Source of the DNA: Bombus terrestris
Lineage: Eukaryota; Arthropoda; Insecta; Hymenoptera; Apidae
Direction: 5' to 3'
DNA: 64,000 nucleotides
Assembly: GCF_910591885.1 (NCBI RefSeq)
Contig: NW_025963548.1
Location: 6,873,501 to 6,937,500, forward strand
Shown: positions 26,901 to 38,910 of the stretch, piece after piece
How the letters are laid out: each line of letters starts with the position of its first letter
Numbering within the stretch: the first letter of the stretch is position 1
Notes under the pieces: model-generated
Seen by the model: the letters and a program-made list of their open reading frames with translations, nothing else
The model's database searches: none
What the model was told of the DNA's origin: nothing
Position numbers and translations under genes: made by a program

Positions 26901-29702
26901 AATATAACGTTATACGTTATAACGTATAGCATATAACGTTATACGTCATATAGTGATGCAATATAACGTTATACGTCCTATAGTGATGCAATATAACGTT
27001 ATATGTTATTGCGTATTAGTTCAAAACGTTATACGTCACATGGTGACGCAATATAGCGTTATACGTCATAACGTAATAGTATATAACGTTATACGTCCTA
27101 TAGTGATGCAACATAATGTTATACGTTATAACGTAATAGTTCATAACGGTATACTTCATATAGTGATGCAATGTAACGCTATACGTTATTACGTATTAGT
27201 TCAAAACGTTATACGTCACATGGTGATGCAATATAACGTTATACGTTATAATGTAATATTTCAAAACGGTATAATTCATATAGTGATGCAATATAACGTT
27301 ATACGTCATAGAGTGATGCAATATAACGTTATACGTCATAGAGTGATGCAATATAACGTTATACGTCATAGAGTGATGCAATATAACGTTATGCGCTATA
27401 ACGTAGTAGCATATAACGTTATACGTCATATAGTGATGCAATATAACGTTATACGTCCTATAGTGATGCGTTATAACGTTATGCGTTATAACGTAGTAGT
27501 TCATAACGTCATAGTCATATAGTAATGCAATTTAACGTTATACTCCTTTAGTGATGCAATATAGCGTTATACGTCATAACGTAATATTATATAACGTTAT
27601 ACGTCATATGGTGAGGCAATATAACGTTATGCGTTATAACGTAATAGTTCATAACGTTATACGTCATATAGTGGTGCAATATACCGTTATACATTATAAC
27701 ACAATAGTTTATAACGTCATACGTCATATAGTAATGCAATATAACGTTATACGTCCTATAGTGATGCAATATAACGTTATGCGTTGTAACGTAATGGTTC
27801 ATAACGTTGTACGTCATATAGTGATGCATTATAAAGTTATTCCTTCATAGCGCAATAATATATAACGTTATACGTCATAAAGTGATGCAATATGACGTTA
27901 TATGTCCTATAGTGATGCAATATAACGTTAGGTGTTATAACGTCATAGATCATAACGTTATACGTCATATGGTGAGGCAATATAACGTTATGCGTTATAA
28001 CGTAATAGTTCATAACGTTATACGTCATATAGTAATGCAATATATCGTTATACGTTATAACGTATAGCATATAACGTTATACGTCATATAGTGATGCAAT
28101 ATGACGTTATACGTCCTATTGTGATGCAATATAACGTTATACGTTACTATGTAATAGTACAAAACGTTATACGTCACATGGTGATGCAATAAAACGTTAT
28201 ACGGTATAATGTAATAGTTCATAACGGTATACTTCATGTAGTGATGCAATATAACGTTATACGTCCTATAGTGATGCAATATAACGTTATACGTCCTATA
28301 GTGATGCAATGTAACGTTATACGTCCTATGTGTGATGCAATATACCGTTATGCGTTATAACGTAATAGTTCATAACGTTATACGTCATATAGTGATGCAA
28401 TATACAGTTATACATTATAACGCAATAGTATTAGACGCTATACGTCCTATAGTGCTGCAATATAACGTTATACGTCCTATAGTGATGCAATATAACGTTA
28501 TGCGTTACAACGTAATAGTTCATAACGTTGTACGCCATATAGTGATGCAATATACCGTTATACATTATAGCGCAATAGTGTATGACGCTATACGTCCTAT
28601 AGTGATGCAATATAACGTTATACGTCCTATAGTGATGCAATATAACGTTAAACGTCCTATAGTGATGCAATGTAACGTTATACGTCATATAGTAATGCAA
28701 TATAACGTTATGCGTTACAACGTAATAGTTCATAACGTTATACGTCATATAGTGGTGCAATATACCGTTATACATTATAACACAATAGTTTATAACGTTA
28801 TACGTGATATAGTAATGCAATATAACGTTATACGTCCTATAGTGATGCAATATAACGTTATGCGTTATAACGTAATGGTTCATAACGTTATGCGTCATAT
28901 AGTGATGGAATATACCGTTATACATTATAACGCAATAGAATATGACGCTATACGTCCTATAGTGTTGCAACATAACGTTATGCGTTATAACGTAATAGTT
29001 CATAACGTTATACGTCATATAGTGATGCAATATAATGTTATACGTCCTATAGTGATGCAATATAACGTTATAGGTTATAATGTAATAGTTCATAACGTTA
29101 TACGTCATATACTGATGCAATTAAAGTTCAAAACGCTAAACGTCATATAGTGAAGCAATATAACGTTATTCGTTTTTACGTAATAGTACAAAACGTTATA
29201 CGTCATATAGTGAGGCAATATACCGTTATACATCATATAGTGGTGCAATATACCGTTATACATTATAACACAATAGTTTATAACGTTTACGTCCTATAGT
29301 AATGTAATATAACGTTATGCATCATATAGTAATGCAATATAAAGTTATTCCTTCATAGCGCAATAATATATAACGTTATACGTCATAAAGTGATGCAATA
29401 TGACGTTATACGTCCTATAGTGATGCAATATAACGTTAGGTGTTATAACGTCATAGATCATAACGTTATACGTCATATGGTGAGGCAATATAACGTTATG
29501 CGTTATAAGGTAATAGTTCATAACGTTATACGTCATATAGTAATGCAATATAACGTTATACGTTATAACGTATAGCATATAACGTTATACGTCATATAGT
29601 GATGCAATATGACGTTATACGTCCTATTGTGATGCAATATAACGTTATACGTTACTATGTAATAGTACAAAACGTTATACGTCACATGGTGATGCAATAT
29701 AA
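23934..29702. repeat. ~5.8 kb tandem segmental duplication, copy 2
   Basis: This copy follows copy 1 directly, at the joint between about 23,818 and 23,940. The half to 27,634 matches at an offset of 6,784. After the 900-bp loss the rest matches at 5,884, to about 29,702, where the two diverge: copy 1 continues into a GGTTTACTGTAATAG monomer, copy 2 into CCTATAG monomers. The 819-bp stretches 22,448-23,266 and 28,332-29,150 have identical conceptual translations. Confidence 0.9.
25145..25464. repeat. Landmark cassette, long form, copy 2
   Basis: This is the duplicate of 18,361-18,680 at an offset of 6,784. It keeps the full monomer that all later cassette copies have lost. It lies to the right of the first deleted cassette copy (near 23,230), so the interleaving is explained by the large tandem duplication rather than by independent events. 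Confidence 0.85.
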
Positions 29703-29779
29703 CGTTATACGTCCTATAGTGATGCAATATAACCTTAAACGTCCTATAGTGATGCAATGTAACGTTATACGTCCTATGC

Positions 29780-30960
29780 GTGATGCAATATAACGTTGTG
29801 CGCTATAACGTAATAGTTCATAACGTTATGCGTCATATAGTGATGGAATATACCGTTATACATTATAACACAATAGTTTATAACGTTATACGTCATATAG
29901 TACAGCAATATAACGTTATACGTCCTATAGTGATGCAATATAACGTTATGCGTTATAACGTAATGGTTCATAACGTTATGCGTCATATAGTGATGGAATA
30001 TACCGTTATACATTATAACGCAATAGTATATGACGCTATACGTCCTTTAGTGTTGCAATATAACGTTATGCGTTATAACGTAATAGTTCATAACGTTATA
30101 CGTCATATAGTAATGCAATATAACGTTATGCGTTACAACGTAATCGTTCATAACGTTGTACGTCATATAGTGGTGCAATATACCGTTATACATTATAACA
30201 CAATAGTTTATAACGTTATACGTAATATAGTATTGCATTATAACGTTATACGTCCTATAGTGATGCAATATAACGTTATGCGTTATAACGTAATGGTTCA
30301 TAACGTTATGCGTCATATAGTGATGGAATATACCGTTATACATTATAACGCAATAGTATATGACGCTATACGTCCTTTAGTGTTGCAATATAACGTTATG
30401 CGTTATAACGTAATAGTTCATAACGTTATACGTCATATAGTAATGCAATATAACGTTATGCGTTACAACGTAATAGTTCATAACGTTGTACGTGATATAG
30501 TGGTGCAATATACCGTTATACATTATAACACAATAGCTTATAACGTTATACGTCATATAGTAATGCAATATAACGTTATACGTCCTATAGTGATGCAATA
30601 TAACGTTATGCGTTATAACGTAATGGTTCATAACGTTATGCGTCATATAGTGATGGAATATACCGTTATACATTATAACGCAATAGAATATGACGCTATA
30701 CGTCCTATAGTGTTGCAACATAACGTTATGCGTTATAACGTAATAGTTCATAACGGTATACGTCATATAGTGATGCAATATAACGTTATACGTCCTATAG
30801 TGATGCAATGTAACGCTATACGTTATTACGTAATAGTACAAAACGTTATACGTCAAATAGTGATGCAATATAACATTACACGTCCTATAGTGATGCAATA
30901 TAACGTTATACGTCCTATAGTGATGCAATATAACGTTATACGTCCTATAGTGATGCAATG
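29780..30960. repeat. 330-bp 11-mer HOR run, three units
   Basis: The marker TAATGGTTCA falls at 29,961, 30,291 and 30,621, exactly 330 bp apart, and the eleven monomers between markers keep the same order. Each unit has a TGATGGAA monomer, a GCAATAGTATATGACGC pair, dimers of GCGTTATAACG and GCGTTACAACG units, and a CATTATAACACAATAG unit. This is the first clear run of the HOR that characterises the right domain. Confidence 0.92.
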
Positions 30961-31799
30961 TAACGTTATACGTCCTGTGCGTGATGCAATATACCGTTAT
31001 GCGTTATAACGTAATAGTTCATAACGTCATACGTCATATAGTGATGCAATATACAGTTATACATTATAACGCAATAGTATTAGACGCTATACGTCCTATA
31101 GTGATGCAATATAACGTTATACATCCTATAGTGATGCAATATAACGTTATGCGTTACAACGTAATAGTTCATAACGTTGTACGTCATATAGTGATGCAAT
31201 ATACCGTTATACATTATAGCGCAATAGTGTATGACGCTATACGTCCTATAGTGTTGCAACATAACGTTATGCGTTATAACGTAATATTTCATAACGTTAT
31301 ACGTCATATAGTAATGCAATATAACGTTATGCGTTACAACTTAATCGTTCATAACGTTGTACGTCATATAGTGGTGCAATATACCGTTATACATTATAAC
31401 ACAATAGTTTATAACGTTATACGTGATATAGTAATGCAATATAACGTTATACGTCCTATAGTGATGCAATATAACGTTATGCGTTATAACGTAATGGTTC
31501 ATAACGTTATGCGTCATATAGTGATGGAATATACCGTTATACATTATAACGCAACAGAATATGACGCTATACGTCCTATAGTGTTGCAACATAACGTTAT
31601 ACGTTATAACGTAATAGTTCATAACGGTATACTTCATATAGTGATGCAATGTAACGCTATACGTTATTACGTATTAGTTCAAAACGTTATACGTCACATG
31701 GTGATCCAATATAACGTTATACGTTATAATGTAATATTTAAAACGGTATAATTCATATAGTGATGCAATATAACGTTATACGTCATAGAGTGATGCAAT

Positions 31800-33301
31800 A
31801 TAACGTTATACGTCATATAGTGATGCAATATAACGTTGTACGTCCTATAGTGATGCAATATAACGTTATACGTCACATGGTGATGCAATATAACGTTAGG
31901 TGTTATAATGTCATAGATCATAACGTTATACGTCATATAGTAATGCAATATAGCGTTATACGTTGTAACGTAGTAGCATATAACGTTATACGTCATATAG
32001 TGATGCAATATAACGTTATACGTCCTATAGTGATGCAATATAACGTTATACGTTACTATGTAATAGTACAAAACGTTATACGTCACATGGTGATGCAACA
32101 TAACGTTATACGGTATAATGTTATAGTTCATAACGGTATACTTCATGTAGTGATGCAATATAACGTTATACGTCCTATAGTGATGCAATATAACGTTATA
32201 CGATATTACGTAATAGTACATAACTTTATACGTCACATGGTGATGCAATATAACGTTATACGTTATAATGTAGTAGTTCATAACGGTATACATCATATAG
32301 TGATGCAATATAACGTTATACGTCCTATAGTGATGCAATGTAACGCTATACGTTATTACGTAATAGTTCAAAACGTTATACGTCAAATAGTGATGCAATA
32401 TAACATTACACGTCCTATAGTGATGCTATATAACGTTATACGTCCTATAGTGATGCAATATAACGTTATACGTCCTATAGTGATGCAATATAACGTTATA
32501 CGTCCTATGCGTGATGCAATATACCGTTATGCGCTATAACGTAATAGTTCATAACGTTATACGTCATATAGTGATGCAATATAACGTTGTACGTCCTATA
32601 GTGATGCAATATAACGTTATACGTCACATGGTGATGCAATATAACGTTAGGTGTTATAACGTCATAGATCATAACGTTATACGTCATATAGTAATGCAAT
32701 ATAGCGTTATACGATGTAACGTAGTAGCATATAACGTTATACGTCATATAGTGATGCAATATAACGTTATACGTCCTATAGTGATGCAATATAACGTTAT
32801 ACGTTACTATGTAATAGTACAAAACGTTATACGTCACATGGTGATGCAACATAACGTTATACGGTATAATGTAATAGTTCATAACGGTATACTTCATGTA
32901 GTGAAGCAATATAACGTTATACGTCCTATAGTGATGCAATATAACGTTATACGATATTACGTAATAGTACATAACTTTATACGTCACATGGTGATGCAAT
33001 ATAACGTTATACGTTATAATGTAGTAGTTCATAACGGTATACATCATATAGTGATGCAATATAACGTTATACGTCCTATAGTGATGCAATGTAACGCTAT
33101 ACGTTATTACGTAATAGTTCAAAACGTTATACGTCAAATAGTGATGCAATATAACATTACACGTCCTATAGTGATGCTATATAACGTTATACGTCCTATA
33201 GTGAAGCAATATAACGTTATACGTCCTATAGTGATGCAATATAACGTTATACGTCCTATGCGTGATGCAATATACCGTTATGCGCTATAACGTAATAGTT
33301 C
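31800..33301. repeat. 751-bp tandem duplication
   Basis: Two direct copies at about 31,800-32,550 and 32,551-33,301 match at an offset of 751 bp (25 monomers plus one base from a 31-bp unit). Visible differences are few: TATAATGTC against TATAACGTC near 31,906, ACGTTGTAACG against ACGATGTAACG near 31,962, and GTGATGC against GTGAAGC at two places in the second copy. The unit combines a left-type pentamer stretch with the GGTGTTATAACGTC landmark. Confidence 0.9.
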
Positions 33302-33786
33302 ATAACGTTATACGTCATATAGTGATGCAATATACCGTTATACATTATAACGCAATAGTATTAGACGCTATACGTCCTATAGTGATGCAATATAACGTTA
33401 TACGTCCTATAGTGATGCAATAAAACGTTAAACGTCCTATAATGATGCAATGTAACGTTATACGTCCTATGCGTGATGCCATATACCGTTATGCGTTATA
33501 ACGTAATAGTTCATAACGTTATACGCCATATAGTAATGCAATATAACGTTATACGTTATAACGTATAGCATATAACGTTATACGTCATATAGTGATGCAA
33601 TATAACGTTATACGTCCTATAGTGATGCAATATAACGTCATGCGTTACAACGTAATAGTTCATAACGTTGTACGTCATATAGTGATGCAATATACCGTTA
33701 TACATTATAACGCAATAGTATATGACGCTATACGTCCTTTAGTGTTGCCATATAACGTTATGCGTTATAACGTAATAGTTCATAAC

Positions 33787-36700
33787 GTTATACGTCATAT
33801 AGTAATGCAATATAACATTATGCGTTACAACGTAATAGTTCATAACGTTATACGTCATATAGTGGTGCAATATACCGTTATACATTATAACACAATAGTT
33901 TATAACGTCATACGTCATATAGTAATGCAATATAACGTTATACGTCCTATAGTGATGCAATATAACGTTATGCGTTGTAACGTAATGGTTCATAACGTTG
34001 TACGTCATATAGTGATGCATTATAAAGTTATTCCTTCATAGCGCAATAATATATAACGTTATACGTCATAAAGTGATGCAATATGACGTTATACGTCCTA
34101 TAGTGATGCAATATAACGTTAGGTGTTATAACGTCATAGATCATAACGTTATACGTCATATGGTGAGGCAATATAACGTTATGCGTTATAACGTAATAGT
34201 TCATAACGTTATACGTCATATAGTAATGCAATATAACGTTATACGTTATAACGTATAGCATATAACGTTATACGTCATATAGTGATGCAATATGACGTTA
34301 TACGTCCTATTGTGATGCAATATAACGTTATACGTTACTATGTAATAGTACAAAACGTTATACGTCACATGGTGATGCAATAAAACGTTATACGGTACAG
34401 TGTAATAGTTCATAACGGTATACTTCATGTAGTGATGCAATATAACGTTATACGTCCTATAGTGATGCAATATAACGTTATACGATATTACGTAATAGTA
34501 CAAAACTTTATACGTCACATGGTGATGCAATATAACGTTATACGTTATAATGTAATAGTTCATAACGGTATACTTCATATAGTGATGCAATATAACGTTA
34601 TACGTCCTATAGTGATGCAATGTAACGCTATACGTTATTACGTATTAGTACAAAACGTTATACTTCAAATAGTGATGCAATATAACATTACACGTCCTAT
34701 AGTGAGGCAATATAACGTTATACGTCCTATAGTGATGCAATATAACGTTATACGTCCTATAGTGATGCAATGTAACGTTATACGTCCTATGCGTGATGCA
34801 ATATACCGTTATGCGTTATAACGTAATAGTTCATAACGTTATACGTCATATAGTGATGCAATATACAGTTATACATTATAACGCAATAGTATTAGACGCT
34901 ATTCGTCCTATAGTGATGCAATATAACGTTATACGTCCTATAGTGATGCAATATAACGTTATGCGTTACAACGTAATAGTTCATAACGTTGTACGTCATA
35001 TAGTGATGCAATATACCGTTATACATTATAGCGCAATAGTGTATGACGCTATACGTCCTATAGTGATGCAATATAACGTTATACGTCCTATAGTGATGCA
35101 ATATAACGTTAAACGTCCTATAGTGATGCAATGTAACGTTATACGTCATATAGTAATGCAATATAACGTTATGCGTTACAACGTAATAGTTCATAACGTT
35201 ATACGTCATATAGTGGTGCAATATACCGTTATACATTATAACACAATAGTTTATAACGTTATACGTGATATAGTAATGCAATATAACGTTATACGTCCTA
35301 TAGTGATGCAATATAACGTTATGCGTTATAACGTAATGGTTCATAACGTTATGCGTCATATAGTGATGGAATATACCGTTATACATTATAACGCAATAGA
35401 ATATGACGCTATACGTCCTATAGTGTTGCAACATAACGTTATGCGTTATAACGTAATAGTTCATAACGTTATACGTCATATAGTGATGCAATATAATGTT
35501 ATACGTCCTATAGTGATGCAATATAACGTTATAGGTTATAATGTAATAGTTCATAACGTTATACGTCATATACTGATGCAATTAAAGTTCAAAACGCTAA
35601 ACATCATATAGTGAAGCAATATAACGTTATTCGTTTTTACGTAATAGTACAAAACGTTATACGTCATATAGTGACGCAATATACCGTTATACATCATATA
35701 GTGGTGCAATATACCGTTATACATTATAACACAATAGTTTATAACGTTTACGTCCTATAGTAATGTAATATAACGTTATGCATCATATAGTAATGCAATA
35801 TAAAGTTATTCCTTCATAGCGCAATAATATATAACGTTATACGTCATAAAGTGATGCAATATGACGTTATACGTCCTATAGTGATGCAATATAACGTTAG
35901 GTGTTATAACGTCATAGATCATAACGTTATACGTCATATGGTGAGGCAATATAACGTTATGCGTTATAACGTAATAGTTCATAACGTTATACGTCATATA
36001 GTAATGCAATATAACGTTATACGTTATAACGTATAGCATATAACGTTATACGTCATATAGTGATGCAATATGACGTTATACGTCCTATTGTGATGCAATA
36101 TAACGTTATACGTTACTATGTAATAGTACAAAACGTTATACGTCACATGGTGATGCAATATAACGTTATACGTCCTATAGTGATGCAATATAACGTTAAA
36201 CGTCCTATAGTGATGCAATGTAACGTTATACGTCCTATGCGTGATGCAATATAACGTTGTGCGCTATAACGTAATAGTTCATAACGTTATGCGTCATATA
36301 GTGATGGAATATACCGTTATACATTATAACACAATAGTTTATAACGTTATACGTCATATAGTATAGCAATATAACGTTATACGTCCTATAGTGATGCAAT
36401 ATAACGTTATGCGTTATAACGTAATGGTACATAACGTTATGCGTCATATAGTGATGGAATATACCGTTATACATTATAACGCAATAGTATATGACGCTAT
36501 ACGTCCTTTAGTGTTGCAATATAACGTTATGCGTTATAACGTAATAGTTCATAACGTTATACGTCATATAGTAATGCAATATAACGTTATGCGTTACAAC
36601 GTAATAGTTCATAACGTGGTACGTCATATAGTGGTGCAATATACCGTTATACATTATAACACAATAGTTTATAACGTTATACGTAATATTGTATTGCATT

Positions 36701-37770
36701 ATAACGTTATACGTCCTATAGTGATGCAATATAACGTTATGCGTTATAACGTAATGGTTCATAACGTTATGCGTCATATAGTGATGGAATATACCGTTAT
36801 ACATTATAACGCAATAGTATATGACGCTATACGTCCTTTAGTGTTGCAATATAACGTTATGCGTTATAACGTAATAGTTCATAACGTTATACGTCATATA
36901 GTAATGCAATATAACGTTATGCGTTACAACGTAATAGTTCATAACGTTGTACGTGATATAGTGGTGCAATATACCGTTATACATTATAACACAATAGCTT
37001 ATAACGTTATACGTCATATAGTAATGCAATATAACGTTATACGTCCTATAGTGATGCAATATAACGTTATGCGTTATAACGTAATGGTTCATAACGTTAT
37101 GCGTCATATAGTGATGGAATATACCGTTATACATTATAACGCAATAGTATATGACGCTATACGTCCTTTAGTGTTGCAATATAACGTTATGCGTTATAAC
37201 GTAATAGTTCATAACGTTATACGTCATATAGTAATGCAATATAACGTTATGCGTTACAACGTAATAGTTCATAACGTTGTACGTCATATAGTGGTGCAAT
37301 ATACCGTTATACATTATAACACAATAGTTTATAACGTTATACGTCATATAGTAATGCAATATAACGTTATACGTCCTATAGTGATGCAATATAACGTTAT
37401 GCGTTATAACGTAATGGTTCATAACGTTATGCGTCATATAGTGATGGAATATACCGTTATACATTATAACGCAATAGAATATGACGCTATACGTCCTATA
37501 GTGTTGCAACATAACGTTATGCGTTATAACGTAATAGTTCATAACGGTATACGTCATATAGTGATGCAATATAACGTTATACGTCCTATAGTGATGCAAT
37601 GTAACGCTATACGTTATTACGTAATAGTACAAAACGTTATACGTCAAATAGTGATGCAATATAACATTACACGTCCTATAGTGATGCAATATAACGTTAT
37701 ACGTCCTATAGTGATGCAATATAACGTTATACGTCCTATAGTGATGCAATATAACGTTATACTTCCTATG
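33787..37770. repeat. Long duplication of the 27.7-30.98 kb region
   Basis: From about 33,850 to 34,440 the sequence matches at an offset of 6,191 and then, after 270 bp of extra pentamer sequence, at 6,461. It continues through a landmark cassette (anchor at 35,611) and the 330-bp HOR. Because this copy has one additional 330-bp unit, the final part matches at 6,791. Similarity ends near 37,770, where a CCTATGCCTGATGC landmark replaces CCTGTGCGTGATGC. Confidence 0.87.
36260..37590. repeat. 330-bp 11-mer HOR run, four units
   Basis: The marker (TAATGGTACA in the first unit, TAATGGTTCA in the rest) lies at 36,422, 36,752, 37,082 and 37,412, with 330-bp spacing. The related run at 29.8-30.9 kb has three units. 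One 11-mer has therefore been gained or lost between two copies that are otherwise nearly identical. Confidence 0.92.
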
Positions 37771-37772
37771 CC

Positions 37773-38910
37773 TGATGCAATATACCGTTATGCGCTATAA
37801 CGTAATATTTCATAACGTTATGCGTCATATGGTGATGGAATATACCGTTATACGTTATAACGCAATAGAATATGACGCTATACGTCCTATAGTGTTGCAA
37901 CATAACGTTATGCGTTATAACGTAATATTTCATAACGTTATACGTCATATAGTAATGCAATATAACGTTATGCGTTACAACGTAATAGTTCATAACGTCG
38001 TACGTCATATAGTGGTGCAATATACCGTTATACATTATAACACAATAGTTTATAACGTTATACATCATATAGTATTGCAATATAACGTTATACGTCCTAT
38101 GGTGATGCAATATAACGTTATGCGTTATAACGTAATGGTTCATAACGTTATGCGTCATATAGTGATGGAATATACCGTTATACATTATAACGCAATAGAA
38201 TATGACGCTATACGTCCTATAGTGTTGCAACATAACGTTATGCGTTATAACGTAATAGTTCATAACGGTATACGTCATATAGTGATGCAATATAACGTTA
38301 TACGTCCTATAGTGATGCAATGTAACGCTATACGTTATTACGTAATAGTACGAAACGTTATACGTCAAATAGTGATGCAATATAACATTACACGTCCTAT
38401 AGTGATGCAATATAACGTTATACGTCCTATAGTGATGCAATATAACGTTATACGTCCTATAGTGATGCAATATAACGTTATACTTCCTATGCGTGATGCA
38501 ATATACCGTTATGCGCTATAACGTAATATTTCATAACGTTATGCGTCATATGGTGATGGAATATACCGTTATACGTTATAACGCAATAGAATATGACGCT
38601 ATACGTCCTATAGTGTTGCAACATAACGTTATGCGTTATAACGTAATATTTCATAACGTTATACGTCATATAGTAATGCAATATAACGTTATGCGTTACA
38701 ACGTAATAGTTCATAACGTTGTACGTCATATAGTGGTGCAATATACCGTTATACATTATAACACAATAGTTTATAACGTTATACATCATATAGTATTGCA
38801 ATATAACGTTATACGTCCTATGGTGATGCAATATAACGTTATGCGTTATAACGTAATGGTTCATAACGTTATGCGTCATATAGTGATGGAATATACCGTT
38901 ATACATTATA
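37773..38910. repeat. 721-bp tandem repeat
   Basis: The segment beginning at the 31-bp landmark near 37,769 (CCTATGCCTGATGC) recurs after 721 bp at 38,490 (CCTATGCGTGATGC). The match covers about 420 bp from each start, including private GTAATATTTCATAACG, CATATGGTGATGGAA and CATATAGTATTGC monomers. It stops near 38,190 and 38,910, where one copy reads GCAATAGAATATG and the other GCAATAGTATATG. Confidence 0.87.

Larger units (their letters stand above)
1..31800. repeat. Left satellite domain (CATAGAG / CACATGG monomers, pentamers)
   Basis: This part is enriched in class A monomers with CATAGAGTGATG or CACATGGTGATG arms and in class B monomers with TTACTATGTAATAGTAC or TTATTACGTATTAGTTC arms. 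CATAGAG runs occur near 1.35-1.68, 2.86-2.94, 5.46-5.52, 7.95-8.28, 9.42-9.54, 13.9, 15.4, 16.7, 19.2, 20.55, 26.0, 27.35 and 31.78 kb, and I found none further right. The change to the right domain is gradual and overlaps it by about 2 kb. CACATGG monomers also occur to the right, inside pentamer blocks. Confidence 0.8.

Noticed and set aside
17150..29702. Assembly duplication as an explanation of the large tandem copies
   Set aside because: The copies differ by scattered substitutions and by a 900-bp indel, which argues for true duplication. I cannot exclude copy-number errors without read depth.
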